Shown here: piece by piece, positions 8,706-18,955 of the stretch
Position numbering within the stretch: position 1 is the first letter of the stretch
Layout: every line of letters begins with the position of its first letter
NCBI GenBank assembly: GCA_024231955.1
Contig: JAAEPZ010000253.1
Coordinates: forward strand, 310,001 to 374,000
Source of the DNA: a bacterium
GTDB taxonomy: Bacteria; Krumholzibacteriota; Krumholzibacteriia; JACNKJ01
Direction: 5' to 3'
Length of the DNA: 64,000 nt
Position numbers and translations under genes: made by a program
The notes under the pieces: generated by a model
What the model saw: only the letters and a program-made list of their open reading frames with translations
Databases searched by the model: none
Told to the model about the DNA's origin: nothing

Positions 8706-10745
8706 CTACTTGACCAGCAGCAGCTTACGGCTGAGCTGAAGCTCCTCGCCCTGGAGATGCACCAGATACAGCCCGCTCCCAAGGCTTATCCCGTTGTCAT
8801 CCCGTCCGTCCCACAGAACCTCATGCCGCCCGCCATCCTGCGGACCATTGATGAGCCAGGCCACGCGGCGCCCCTCGACATCGTGGATGGACAGGCGCAG
8901 ATCCTGCGGTCTGTCCAGGGTAAAGACGATGGTAGTCGTCGGATTGAACGGATTGGGGTAAGCGGTCAGGACTTGGGGCGCGACGGCAATTCCGTCGTCG
9001 TCCACAGCCGTGCCGCCGGAGTTGCTGTTGAACTCGCCGGGAGTGCCGTACAGCACCGTGGATGCACCCCAACTTGTGGGCAAGGTGTGATCCAGACCGG
9101 GATTGATCAGCTCCAGGGTGGCCCCGCCCCCATCGGGAGCAGAGGGCCAGGGCGCCACACAATCATAGGACACCAGGTCCACAACCAGCTCCTCAGCGGT
9201 GATCAAGCTGATATCCGCCGTGGAGACCAGGTCGAAATTCAAGCCCCAGACGGCCTGCTCGACTGCGGGAAAGCAGCTCTCGAAGGCCGGCTGGTCGCGA
9301 CAGAGGATCAGGTAGTCATAGGCGTTGATGATCGTCCCCTCGGGGAATTCGAACCCGACGGATTCACCGGTTCTGAAGTGCATGCCGGACATGTCGAGCG
9401 GCAGCCCACCTCTGTTCCGGAATTCAACCCAATCGCCGGGATTGAAAGCGGGAGATGAGTTGTAGTTGATCTCATTGATGTTCAGAACCGCGCCCACCTG
9501 GAAGAACTGGCGGACACCCATATCGACAATCGTGCTGTCGGACTGGAAGGGGTCATCGGGATCTCCGGCGTCAATACACGGCGAATCGGGCATGAGTTCG
9601 TAGTCGTAGGCGGAGGGTGCGGCCAGCAGAGGATTGTCCATTATGTTGCCTTCGCCCTCCAGGAGCTCGGCGTCGGACAGACAGTAGGTGATCGTCACGG
9701 TGGAGAGCACATCGATAATCAGAGTAACGTCATTTTCCGAAAAGATGCTGTTCTTGATGGTGGCCAGGCCACGCCCGCGCCCCTCCGGATCGGGCTCGAA
9801 AAACAGGGCGATATCGTTGTTGTGGAATGTGCACTGATCGAAATGCGCCTCCGAGTTGCGGCTCAGGGACACGGCTTCGGGGCAATCCGCAAAGCTGTTG
9901 CGTATCAAGGTGACGTGGGATCCATCCTCAATATCCACGGCGCTGTCGCCGCAGCCGATGAAGGTGTTGCCGATCAACACCAGAGTGGTCTGCAGATCCA
10001 CATCGACCAGATCGCCGCCGGCATTCATCAGGAGGCAATCCTGGACGCGCGCATCATCGACATTGTTGATGTCGATGGCGTCACCGTAATTCTGCACACG
10101 CTCGAAAAAGCACCGTTCGACTACAAGGGTCCCCTTGCGGAGATAGACCGACTCGCCCCCGTTGGTTTCGAGAAATTCACAATCCCGCACTGTCAGGTTC
10201 GCATCATAGACATAGATGCAATTGTGGTTGTGTTGGAAGAGACAATGGTCAATATCCAGATCGGTTTTCAGGGACGAAATCCCCGAAAACCACGACGGGA
10301 TTTCAGGGCCCTCAGTCGCCCCCGAGAAATCCATATAGCTGAAACGGCACGGACTCGCCTCCTCAAAGATACACAATGCGCCCCAACTACTGGCGCCCGG
10401 GGCTGCACGAATCACGACAAGATCCCCCTCCCCGCCAATCGCATTTATGCAACCATGAACCAGGATACTCGTACCTTCAGCCATATGAAGCTCCACTCCC
10501 GGATCAATCCAGAGCGTCGCCTCCGGGCCGATCTTGAAGTCGACCTCGGCTATATACGGCGAGTAGTTGGCGGTCAGATGCATGTTGTAGTTGATCGAAT
10601 CCGGCAGGACCGTACCTCGCCCACCCCGTTCGAATTCCGGCGGCTTCTGAAAGAGCAGATCTTCGGGCTCAGCGGCCCCGGCTGCGACGGAACAGAGAAT
10701 ACACAACAGGGACAGTAGCGGAATCAGTATGTTTCGTTTCGACAT
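8706..10745 (-). CDS. Secreted right-handed beta-helix protein with lamin-tail-like domain and C-terminal FlgD-like sorting module
   Basis: Signal peptide; beta-helix pattern (CLFQHNHNCIYVYDANLTVRDCEF...); VLNINEINYNSSPAFNPGDWVEFRNRGG lamin-tail-like stretch; YPNPFNPTTTIVFTL...WDGRDDNGISLGSGLYLVHL...SRKLLLVK. Confidence 0.8.
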   Translation of the reverse strand: MSKRNILIPLLSLLCILCSVAAGAAEPEDLLFQKPPEFERGGRGTVLPDSINYNMHLTANYSPYIAEVDFKIGPEATLWIDPGVELHMAEGTSILVHGCINAIGGEGDLVVIRAAPGASSWGALCIFEEASPCRFSYMDFSGATEGPEIPSWFSGISSLKTDLDIDHCLFQHNHNCIYVYDANLTVRDCEFLETNGGESVYLRKGTLVVERCFFERVQNYGDAIDINNVDDARVQDCLLMNAGGDLVDVDLQTTLVLIGNTFIGCGDSAVDIEDGSHVTLIRNSFADCPEAVSLSRNSEAHFDQCTFHNNDIALFFEPDPEGRGRGLATIKNSIFSENDVTLIIDVLSTVTITYCLSDAELLEGEGNIMDNPLLAAPSAYDYELMPDSPCIDAGDPDDPFQSDSTIVDMGVRQFFQVGAVLNINEINYNSSPAFNPGDWVEFRNRGGLPLDMSGMHFRTGESVGFEFPEGTIINAYDYLILCRDQPAFESCFPAVEQAVWGLNFDLVSTADISLITAEELVVDLVSYDCVAPWPSAPDGGGATLELINPGLDHTLPTSWGASTVLYGTPGEFNSNSGGTAVDDDGIAVAPQVLTAYPNPFNPTTTIVFTLDRPQDLRLSIHDVEGRRVAWLINGPQDGGRHEVLWDGRDDNGISLGSGLYLVHLQGEELQLSRKLLLVK

Positions 10746-10868
10746 CGGGTCTCCCTCTGGCTGTAATATGGATTAGTATATCACATGGCGCTTTCGAAAT
10801 ATACGGGGTTATATTCGAGGATTGAGCCGATTGTACTTATGGAGCCGCTCTTGCCGGAAACCGACCGG

Positions 10869-11504
10869 CTATACCGATTGCATCTCTGTCGATTGCTCGA
10901 TTTCGGACAAACGGAGAGCGGAGGTCGTCTTACGCACATAGAATATGTAGAACAGGACTACGACGAGTCCCCAGATCCTGGTCAGGAGCTGATATATGGC
11001 GGCGGCATTGTCCGCCATCGAAAATGCCTCGTTGGCCTGCAGCGGGACGAAGTAGCGCGTTATGAGGCAACTCATACTGATGGCCAGGAACTGAAACTGC
11101 ATACGGTCTCCCAGTTTCCCCATCTCCCCGCCTCCTGCTTTGAAGAACTCCGCCAGCTCCCGCAGAGTGCGCCAGACGCCATAGAGGTTGTAGACGGGAA
11201 GCCAGAGTCGGAGCAGCTCCGTGGAGCGCTTCGTGTCGTATGCCGGGTCAAGCCGCCGGAGATCCGCCAATATGAGCATCAACCAGATCAACAACAGCAG
11301 AAAGGAGAACACCTCGCCGAGGAAAATGCAACCGATCTGCAGGATATCGATATTCATCAGATTCAGATAGGAGCTCGGGGAGACGATCGCGCGGGATATG
11401 ATCAGAATCGAAACCATGTGCAGAAGCGCGCCCATACCCATCACAACCAGAAACACGCGTGTAATCCCATCGGATCTCAGCGGCTCCGGTCTGTTAGTTT
11501 TCAT
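10869..11504 (-). CDS. Four-TM membrane protein, DUF4328-like
   Basis: Multiple TM segments, then LRLWLPVYNLYGVWRTLREL, typical of DUF4328 proteins. Confidence 0.5.
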   Translation of the reverse strand: MKTNRPEPLRSDGITRVFLVVMGMGALLHMVSILIISRAIVSPSSYLNLMNIDILQIGCIFLGEVFSFLLLLIWLMLILADLRRLDPAYDTKRSTELLRLWLPVYNLYGVWRTLRELAEFFKAGGGEMGKLGDRMQFQFLAISMSCLITRYFVPLQANEAFSMADNAAAIYQLLTRIWGLVVVLFYIFYVRKTTSALRLSEIEQSTEMQSV

Positions 11505-11755
11505 CTCTGCTCATCCCCCAAAGATTCGGATTACACATATCCTCAGGACAACACCATGACATTAATCCCCCGCATTATGACTGTAAAGACTAATTGCCGC
11601 TTGACCTTCTGAATACCTGGGGGACTTTACTCCCGCGCAACTCCTGCATCCGACCCGACGATAATAGCGATTTCTCCGGATGGCCGGCGTATCATTCTCC
11701 GGACATTGAGCTATAATCTCTGTGTCGAGATGCAAATCCACCTGCATTTTCAATT

Positions 11756-13042
11756 ATGACCACGGAGGTTGTCATGCATCGCCTGCTGTACTTCTGTTTG
11801 ATCATTATTCTCCCGGCAGCGGGATTGGCTTATGATTGGGAATACCTGTCGATGTCCGGCGAATCCAACATCAGCGCGGACGGCGATCCCATACACTCAC
11901 GAATCATCGTCGGCACGGCGGAGGGGTTCCATTATCTGGATGAGATCACCGGCGTCTGGACCGATCGGGATCAACCGGGTTACCCGGGACGCCATGTCTG
12001 GACCTCCGATTTTTCCCCGACTTTACCTGATCGCATTCTCACGGGTCGGGTGCATGAGGAGGGCAAGGGCTACATTGAGCTGAGTGACGATCTGGGCGTC
12101 ACCGGGACAACCGTATACGAGTTCATCTCAGGACGGGTAACGGACCTGACCCATGATGATCTCTACCATTACGCCTGCACCTACTGGAACTACTTCGCCG
12201 GTGAAATGCTCCGTTCGGCCGATGACGGCGAGACCTGGGAACCTCTCGAGGCCCATTGGCAGGATTGCCTGACCGCCATGGCGGTGAGTCCGCGCCAGGA
12301 GCTGTTCCTGGCCGGCAACGCCGGCGTGCTGCGCAGCAATGATCACGGCCTCTCCTGGAAGGATTTCACCGGGAATCTGCCGGTTGGCGACATGGTCCTC
12401 TGTCTGGCCGTCCAGTATCACGACGGTCCCTGGCCCGACATCGATCTCTGGGCGGGCAATGATAACGGAGTCTTCCACTGTACCGAAGCGGGACAATGGG
12501 AGCAGGTATATACGCAACCATGCCGTCAGATCATCACCGCCCCCCACCTCCCCGGCTTTGTCGCCCTGGCAACGGTCGGGGGCCGCATACTTGTCTCCAA
12601 CGATTATGGCGTAAACTGGGAGAATGAATCCGGTGACCTGATCGGCCTCGACATGGTCGGTCTGGTTCTCTCCCCCTGGCACGACACTCTCTACTGCGTT
12701 GCTCCGAGCGCCGGCGCCTTCCGCCATGAGATGAGCACAACTGCGGTGAACTCGCCGCCCAGTCCGAACAACTCGCGTCTGTGCGCTGTGCCCAACCCCT
12801 TCAACCCCAAAACGCATCTGACCTTCGAGTTGGAGAGGGCGGGCAGCATCTCACTGCACATCTTCGACATATCGGGGCGAGAGGTGAACACACTCGCTTC
12901 GGGACCATTCGAGAGGGGAATCCATTCGCTCCCCTGGGATGGCCGCGATCGCGACGGCCGCGAACTGGGTTCGGGGGTCTACCTGATTCGACTGGATTCG
13001 GAAGGTCGCTCCCGGCAAACCAAGGCGATTCTGCTGCGTTAG
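11756..13042 (+). CDS. Secreted BNR/sialidase-like propeller with FlgD-like sorting module
   Basis: SADDGETWEPLE, SNDHGLSWKDF, SNDYGVNWENES Asp-box-like repeats; VPNPFNPKTHLTFEL...WDGRDRDGRELGSGVYLIRL...KAILLR. The ORF contains a possible later ATG at 11774. Confidence 0.75.
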   Translation: MTTEVVMHRLLYFCLIIILPAAGLAYDWEYLSMSGESNISADGDPIHSRIIVGTAEGFHYLDEITGVWTDRDQPGYPGRHVWTSDFSPTLPDRILTGRVHEEGKGYIELSDDLGVTGTTVYEFISGRVTDLTHDDLYHYACTYWNYFAGEMLRSADDGETWEPLEAHWQDCLTAMAVSPRQELFLAGNAGVLRSNDHGLSWKDFTGNLPVGDMVLCLAVQYHDGPWPDIDLWAGNDNGVFHCTEAGQWEQVYTQPCRQIITAPHLPGFVALATVGGRILVSNDYGVNWENESGDLIGLDMVGLVLSPWHDTLYCVAPSAGAFRHEMSTTAVNSPPSPNNSRLCAVPNPFNPKTHLTFELERAGSISLHIFDISGREVNTLASGPFERGIHSLPWDGRDRDGRELGSGVYLIRLDSEGRSRQTKAILLR

Positions 13043-13078
13043 CCGAGCGAGTCGAACTGAGACGGAACAGGAGGCGTG

Positions 13079-14890
13079 CTACCTATTGAGTATTATCTTG
13101 CCCGTGGCGCGCCAATCGCCGGCGCGGAGAACGGCGAGATAGACGCCCGAGGGCAGCGCACTGTCGGCATCGTCGAAACCGTCCCAGAGCAATGAACCCA
13201 CCTTCCCGACATCGGCGAAAACCTTTACGCGACGACCATTGGGGGAGTAGATCTCCAATATGGCGGATCCGGCAATTCCTTCCGGGGGGGCGCAGACGAT
13301 ACGGGTCTCTCCGCGAGTCGGATTGGGCCAGACCTGCAACCCCGCATGCGAGTTCATACCCGACGGATAGGGCGCGGATGTACCGGTACCGATGGCCGCC
13401 ATGATATCGATGCGTCCCCAGCCCCGATGATTGTCGGGTGAGGCGGCATTGTCGGCCGTAAGCATCAGCGCCTCGCGCACCTGCATCGCTGTCCAGTCGG
13501 GATGCGCCTCGAGCAGCAACGCCGCGCAGCCCGCGACCAGCGGCGTTGAGACCGATGTTCCGGAGGAGGTCTTGTAAAGCGCCAGGGGATCAGTGTGAAG
13601 AGTTCCCAGCGGAATTGCGCAATAAGTCTCGTCACCGCGAGCACAGACCTCCGGCTTCATGCGGCCATCATATGTCGGACCATGGCTCGAATTGAACCAC
13701 ATATCGCCCGACTCCTGCATCGCACCCACAGTGATGACGCTGTCGGCATCGGCGGGGGCGCCTATGAAGTACCAGTCCTGCCCGCCGTAGTTGCCCGCAG
13801 CCGTGCAGACAACGATGCCCCGCGAGGCGGCGATGTCGGCGGCAATGGTCGTAACGGCGGAATTGCCGTCCATATCCTGATATTGATACCATTCGATATA
13901 GGCCAGTGATGAACTGATGATATCCGCACCGTTGGTGTCGGCCCACTCCGCGCCGGCAATCCAGTTGTCCTCCTCGAAGGGCTCCTCCTCGCCGGCCATC
14001 TCCGTTTTGGCCAACAGGAAGGAGGCCCCATATGCGGGACCGATCAGGTCGCCTTCATGGAAACCGCCGCAGATCGACCAGGTGCTTGTGCCGTGGATTT
14101 GCTCCCCATCGGCATCCCCCGACTCGTCCTGAACCTCGCCATCGTTGTTGACGAAATCCCACATATCGAGGAGCCGTCCCGCCGCGACCAGATCGGCGAA
14201 AACCTCATGCGTGTGCAGATAGCCGGTATCCAACACGGCGATGATCACCCCCGCTCCGCTGTAGCCGGCCTCGTGAGCCGACGGCACGTTGATCTCCTCA
14301 AGCTGTCCCGCCGAGGGGCCGTAATCGAAGACCTCCCGTCCACTGCGGGACGGGATGACAGGTATCCGCGGAGATCCCGGTTCGGGCCTCCGTGAAAGGC
14401 GACGCTGAACCGGCGTCAGCTTCCGGACAAAGGGCAGCGCGGCCACCTGCGTCAGAGTGGCTACGGAAGCCCGCACGCTGACGGCATTCAACCAGCGGCT
14501 CAGATGGATGATCTCGGCACCCTGCGCCCGCAGTTCATCCAGGTATGGCTCGTGAACGGGAATGTCGTGATAATCGACGAGAGCCTGGCCACGCGACCTG
14601 GCGCGGCGAAGCGCGGCATGCTCATTCAGAAGCAGCGCCGTTTCGGCGAGTCGGACGGCACAGGCATCGGTATCGAAGATATTCTTGTCGGTCAAGTAGA
14701 CCCATATCTTCCGTTCGGCCAATTCCGCCGCAGACAGTAAAGAGAGACCGGACAGTGTCTCCTCGCTGACGTCCGGCTCGCGAGACCGGGTTATAAAAGT
14801 ATCGGCCTGAGCCTGTACCTCGCAAGGCGTCGGTCCGATGATCGTCAACATGCAGATAATCGGGATCAAAAACAGTCTGATGGACATCAT
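13079..14890 (-). CDS. Secreted S8 (subtilisin-like) serine peptidase with FlgD-like sorting module
   Basis: Catalytic motifs VLDTGYLHTHE (Asp), IHGTSTWSI (His), SSGTSVSTPLVAG (Ser); C-terminal VWPNPTRGET...LPSGVYLAVL...KIILNR. Start set to MMSIRLFLIP (14890), preceded by GGGGGAG. Confidence 0.85.
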   Translation of the reverse strand: MMSIRLFLIPIICMLTIIGPTPCEVQAQADTFITRSREPDVSEETLSGLSLLSAAELAERKIWVYLTDKNIFDTDACAVRLAETALLLNEHAALRRARSRGQALVDYHDIPVHEPYLDELRAQGAEIIHLSRWLNAVSVRASVATLTQVAALPFVRKLTPVQRRLSRRPEPGSPRIPVIPSRSGREVFDYGPSAGQLEEINVPSAHEAGYSGAGVIIAVLDTGYLHTHEVFADLVAAGRLLDMWDFVNNDGEVQDESGDADGEQIHGTSTWSICGGFHEGDLIGPAYGASFLLAKTEMAGEEEPFEEDNWIAGAEWADTNGADIISSSLAYIEWYQYQDMDGNSAVTTIAADIAASRGIVVCTAAGNYGGQDWYFIGAPADADSVITVGAMQESGDMWFNSSHGPTYDGRMKPEVCARGDETYCAIPLGTLHTDPLALYKTSSGTSVSTPLVAGCAALLLEAHPDWTAMQVREALMLTADNAASPDNHRGWGRIDIMAAIGTGTSAPYPSGMNSHAGLQVWPNPTRGETRIVCAPPEGIAGSAILEIYSPNGRRVKVFADVGKVGSLLWDGFDDADSALPSGVYLAVLRAGDWRATGKIILNR

Positions 14891-15129
14891 TCTACTCCCC
14901 CGGTTTTCAGTGTGACAGCGGCTATTGAGTTGATCCGCCGCACGTCTCCTCACAATGCGCAATTAATGCGATCATTATTATTCTAGTCCCTTTCGAAAGG
15001 GATGAGCGAGAAAGTTTGCACGCCACCGAACAGGGATATACATTTCAGCGCCCAGCTGTTAGGCTTGCCACAGTATATCGCGCCGCACTGCTGTGGCGGG
15101 AGCTGATCACCAATTTCTAGGGGACATCC

Positions 15130-15999
15130 ATGAGGATCCACAGATCGTTGCCGACCCGGCTGCTTACACTGGTACCGCTTGCTCTCTTGACGACTCCCGC
15201 TCTGGCGCAGGGGGAGATCGGCTGGAGCGTGCAAAGAGACAGAGTATCGGCACTTGTTCTCTTTGTGCTGTTCATCGGGATCGTCCTGTTCAACATCCGC
15301 CGGGCGCGTCGAGGCGAGGAGCTGTATATCCGTCGCATTGCCGGACTCAACGCCATCGAGGAGGCGATCGGGCGCTCTACGGAGTTGGGCAAGAAGGTGA
15401 TGTTCATACCCGGCATCGGCAGCGTGGGCGAAGTGGAGACCCTCAGCGCCCTGTCGGTACTCAAGCATGTCGCCAAGCACACGGCCGAATACGGTACGCC
15501 GCTCGAAGTGCCCAATCGAGATCCCCTGGTGTACGCGGCGGCTCGGGAGACCGTGAAGGAGGCCTATCTGGCCGCCGGGCGCCCCGATCTCTTCCAGGAG
15601 GAGATGGTCCCCTACCTGACCTACGACCAGTTCGCCTATACCGCTCAGGTCACGGGCAAGATGGTGCGCGACAAACCGGCGGCGAACTTCCTTATCGGCG
15701 CCTTCCACGCCGAAAGTCTCCTGCTGGCGGAAGCGGGACAATCCACCGGCGCGATCCAGATCGCCGGCACGGCCCAGGTGGCGCAGCTGCCCTTCTTCGT
15801 CACCACCTGCGATTACACGTTGATCGGCGAGGAGCTGTACGCGGCCAGCGCCTATCTGGCGCGTGAACCGGTCATGCTCGGTTGCATCAAGGGGCAGGAT
15901 CAGGTGAAGTTCATTCTAACCATTTTCATCATCGTGGGGATCCTCTATATGACCTTCACGGGCGACGATCTGTTCCAGGAGCTCCTGGGCCGCCGTTAG
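15130..15999 (+). CDS. DUF6754-like membrane protein
   Basis: N-terminal signal/TM, RRARRGEELYIRRIAGLNAIEEAIGRSTELGKKVMFIPG, C-terminal TM; resembles DUF6754 proteins. Confidence 0.65.
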   Translation: MRIHRSLPTRLLTLVPLALLTTPALAQGEIGWSVQRDRVSALVLFVLFIGIVLFNIRRARRGEELYIRRIAGLNAIEEAIGRSTELGKKVMFIPGIGSVGEVETLSALSVLKHVAKHTAEYGTPLEVPNRDPLVYAAARETVKEAYLAAGRPDLFQEEMVPYLTYDQFAYTAQVTGKMVRDKPAANFLIGAFHAESLLLAEAGQSTGAIQIAGTAQVAQLPFFVTTCDYTLIGEELYAASAYLAREPVMLGCIKGQDQVKFILTIFIIVGILYMTFTGDDLFQELLGRR

Positions 16000-16023
16000 C
16001 CCGGTCCGATCTCAATGCCTGCT

Positions 16024-16053
16024 GCCGGCTCCTGCGGAAACGGGGGAGCCGGT
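16024..16053 (+). terminator. Hairpin terminator after DUF6754-like gene
   Basis: GCCGGCTCC...GGAGCCGGTTT a short distance past the stop at 15999. Confidence 0.55.
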
Positions 16054-16123
16054 TTCCGTTTGCGTCCGTCTACTGCGCCACTAAGACATCAAATCGGGAC
16101 TGAGCGGATATTCGGGATATTTC

Positions 16124-16155
16124 GATTATTATACGAAACCTTTCGTATAATAGTC
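16124..16155. promoter_or_regulatory. Near-perfect 32-bp palindrome, candidate operator
   Basis: gatTATTATACGAAA-cc-TTTCGTATAATAgtc: perfect 12-bp arms (16127-16138 / 16141-16152) with 2-nt spacer, extending with one mismatch; about 110 bp upstream of the ATG at 16262. Confidence 0.6.
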
Positions 16156-16261
16156 CGATAAACCTTCACCCAAACGCGCCACACCATTCAACGAGAAAAC
16201 TCCAGCCCCGCCCTGCCGGGTGTGGCCCGGGATATCAGATCCATTGAAAGGTGGAAGTTGT

Positions 16262-18643
16262 ATGAAGCGAATCGGAATCGCACTCAACGCCCTTACCCTA
16301 TATCTGTCTGCAACTCTGCTCTGCGCAGCGATTCTCATATCGGGCGATGCATCCGCTCGGGTTGTCCGAGTCGAGGTTATAAGCCGAGAGCCCATGACGG
16401 ATGAGTTTGACACGACTGCGACAGGTCCCTACGAAGTGCTCAAGGGGATCATCCACCTGGAGGTGGACCCCGACAATCCAGCCAACCGGCAGATCATCGA
16501 CCTCGAACTGGCCGACCGCAACGAGCGGGGGCTGGTGGAGTTCTCCACCGATTTCGAGTTGCACAAACCGGTGGACGTTCACCGGGGCAATCGCCGGCTG
16601 CTCTACTTCGTCAACAACCGCGGCAACAAGATGGGCTACTGGCACTTCAATTACGGCACGGAGAGGAACTGGCTGGCCCAGGAGGGTTGGTCATACCTGT
16701 GGTGCGGCTGGATAGGCGACCTTCCCGAAAGTGAACGGAAACTGAATATCCGTCTGCCGCAGCTCACCGATAACGGCAAGCCGCTCACCGGCCGAGTTTA
16801 TGCGGAGTTGCTCTCTTATGCGAACCAATTGGTCTCCAGCATGCCCATCGTCTGGGGCGGTTCATCGGCCCCCACACCCGTCACGCTTGACAACGCTGAC
16901 GCCACCCTGTCGATGCGTCGCTATCGCTGGCGGGAGGAGGATGCGGAGATCATCCCCAATGACCAGTGGGCGTTCGCTCGCCTTGATGACGGTGAACCCG
17001 TGCCCGACCCGACTCGTCTTTACATCAAAGACGGGTTCAAACCCGGTATGCTTTACGATCTGGTCTATACGGCCCACAAACCCGTACCGATCGGCCTGGG
17101 CATGGCCGCGATTCGTGACGTGGTCTCCTACTTCCGTTACGATATGCGGACCGATGCGGGCGAGCCCAATCCGTTGGCCGGCATGATCGACCACACCTAT
17201 GCCTGGGGTCATTCGCAGTCGGCCCGCCTCCTCAATCACTTCGTCTATGAGGATTTCAACGGCGACGAGCAGCAGAGGCAGGTTCTGGACGGCGTCCTGG
17301 CCAACTGCGCCGGAGGGGGCAAGGGTTTCTTCAACACCCGTTTCGCCCAGACCACGCGCTTCGGCAGCCATCTCGAAGATCAGCTGTTCCCCTGCGATTT
17401 TTTCCCCTTCAATTCGGTCGAGCAAACAGACCCGCTCACCGGCGAACGGGGAGACGGTCTGGAACGGGCGCGCAAGTCGGGCTTCCTGCCTAAATTCCTC
17501 TTCCTCAATACAACGACCGATTACTGGGGCCGCGCCGCGTCCCTGCTGCATACCGATGTCGAGGGTCTCAAAGACGCGGCTATCGATCCCTCCACGCGCA
17601 TCTACTTCGTCGCGGGCAGAGGGCACCTGGAGGACAGGGTCGGCATCGTCGGTCGAGCGCTTCTGACCGCTCTGGACGAGTGGGTCACCGATGGCACTCC
17701 CCCACCCGATTCGCGCATCCCCCGGATTGCGGACGGGACCCTGGTTCCGTTGGCCGAATTCAAGAGCGCGTTTCCGCAGATCCCGCAGACATTGTTCCCA
17801 CCATCATACTATCAACCCCTGCGACTCGATCATGGCCCCCGCTGGCGCGAACAGGGGATCGCGGATAATACCCCCCCCATCGTCGGTGCCCCCTATGTCA
17901 CTCTGGTTCCGCAGGTCAACCCGACCGGGAATGAGATTGCGGGGATCCGGCTGCCGGAGATCGCCGTGCCGCTGGCGACATTCACAGGCTGGCATATGCG
18001 CAATCCGTTCTTTTCCCAGACGCTGGGACGCAACAGCGGAACCGTGCACGCTCTCCCCCGCACACGTGAACAGGCCGATGCAAAGCGCGATCCCCGTCAA
18101 GCCATTGTCGAGCGTTATGCCACCAGTGCCGACTATCTGACCGCCGTGGAAACCTGCCTGAAACAGTTGCGCGACCACCGGCTCATCCTCGAACAGGATG
18201 TGTCGCTGCTCCGCAAGCAGGCCGGTGCTCAGGCCGAGTTGATCGAAAAGATGCGTTCAGGCGATCTGCCCCTCATGGAGAAGGTTGCGCTGACGGAGGG
18301 CCTTGATGCTGCGGAGGCTTATATCGAAGAGTTGATTGCAGCCGATATCTTGTGGTGGTTCAATACCCGCCCCAACCGTATCCGGGGGCATCTGAACGCC
18401 ACCGGCTACAGGCTGCTGGGGCAGGAGAAACTCGAGGACGCCTACAAGATCTTCACGCTCAATGTGCGTCTGCACGACTGGTCCGGTGGATTGTGGGACA
18501 GCCTCGGTGAGTGCTGTTTCGTGATGGAGCGTTATGAGGAATCCCGGCGCCACTACCGTAAAGCCCTCGAGTTGGACCCCGATCTCCCCAGCGCAATCGC
18601 CAAACTGGCGGAGATCGATGTGATTCTGGAGAGAACCCGCTAG
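16262..18643 (+). CDS. Secreted alpha/beta-hydrolase-domain protein (Abhydrolase_10-like) with C-terminal TPR-like region
   Basis: YAWGHSQSARLLNHFVYEDFNGDE, VLANCAGGGKGFFNTRFAQTTR, PFFSQTLGRNSGTVHALPRTREQADAKRDPRQAIVERY; C-terminal YKIFTLNVRLHDWSGGLWDSLGECCFVMERYEESRRHYRKALELDPD is TPR-like. Start at MKRIGIAL after GAAAGGTGGAAG. Confidence 0.75.
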   Translation: MKRIGIALNALTLYLSATLLCAAILISGDASARVVRVEVISREPMTDEFDTTATGPYEVLKGIIHLEVDPDNPANRQIIDLELADRNERGLVEFSTDFELHKPVDVHRGNRRLLYFVNNRGNKMGYWHFNYGTERNWLAQEGWSYLWCGWIGDLPESERKLNIRLPQLTDNGKPLTGRVYAELLSYANQLVSSMPIVWGGSSAPTPVTLDNADATLSMRRYRWREEDAEIIPNDQWAFARLDDGEPVPDPTRLYIKDGFKPGMLYDLVYTAHKPVPIGLGMAAIRDVVSYFRYDMRTDAGEPNPLAGMIDHTYAWGHSQSARLLNHFVYEDFNGDEQQRQVLDGVLANCAGGGKGFFNTRFAQTTRFGSHLEDQLFPCDFFPFNSVEQTDPLTGERGDGLERARKSGFLPKFLFLNTTTDYWGRAASLLHTDVEGLKDAAIDPSTRIYFVAGRGHLEDRVGIVGRALLTALDEWVTDGTPPPDSRIPRIADGTLVPLAEFKSAFPQIPQTLFPPSYYQPLRLDHGPRWREQGIADNTPPIVGAPYVTLVPQVNPTGNEIAGIRLPEIAVPLATFTGWHMRNPFFSQTLGRNSGTVHALPRTREQADAKRDPRQAIVERYATSADYLTAVETCLKQLRDHRLILEQDVSLLRKQAGAQAELIEKMRSGDLPLMEKVALTEGLDAAEAYIEELIAADILWWFNTRPNRIRGHLNATGYRLLGQEKLEDAYKIFTLNVRLHDWSGGLWDSLGECCFVMERYEESRRHYRKALELDPDLPSAIAKLAEIDVILERTR

Positions 18644-18697
18644 CGGTTCCGGGAGATGATTGATCCCGGTACAATCGACATCGATTACAGGCAGCAC

Positions 18698-18726
18698 GGA
18701 GAAGCGCCCCATGGGGGCGTTTCTCC
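18698..18726 (+). terminator. Hairpin after abhydrolase gene
   Basis: GGAGAAGCGCCCC-atg-GGGGCGTTTCTCC (one G-U pair). Confidence 0.5.
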
Positions 18727-18955
18727 GTCAGGCTGAAACTTCACAGGAAATGGCATCAGGCCGGGATGGTCACTCCGACTCCCACATTCCGGGACCTGAC
18801 TGCGGTCACTGTATTGGCTCTCTCCGCAGAACGTGTCAGACATTGAACCATATCCGCATCGGTATAGGTACTTTCATTAGAATTATGGTAGTATTCCCTT
18901 ATGGAGTAAAACAAACTGGACATCGTTCAGACAATAGAAACGAAGGAGTATGTGT

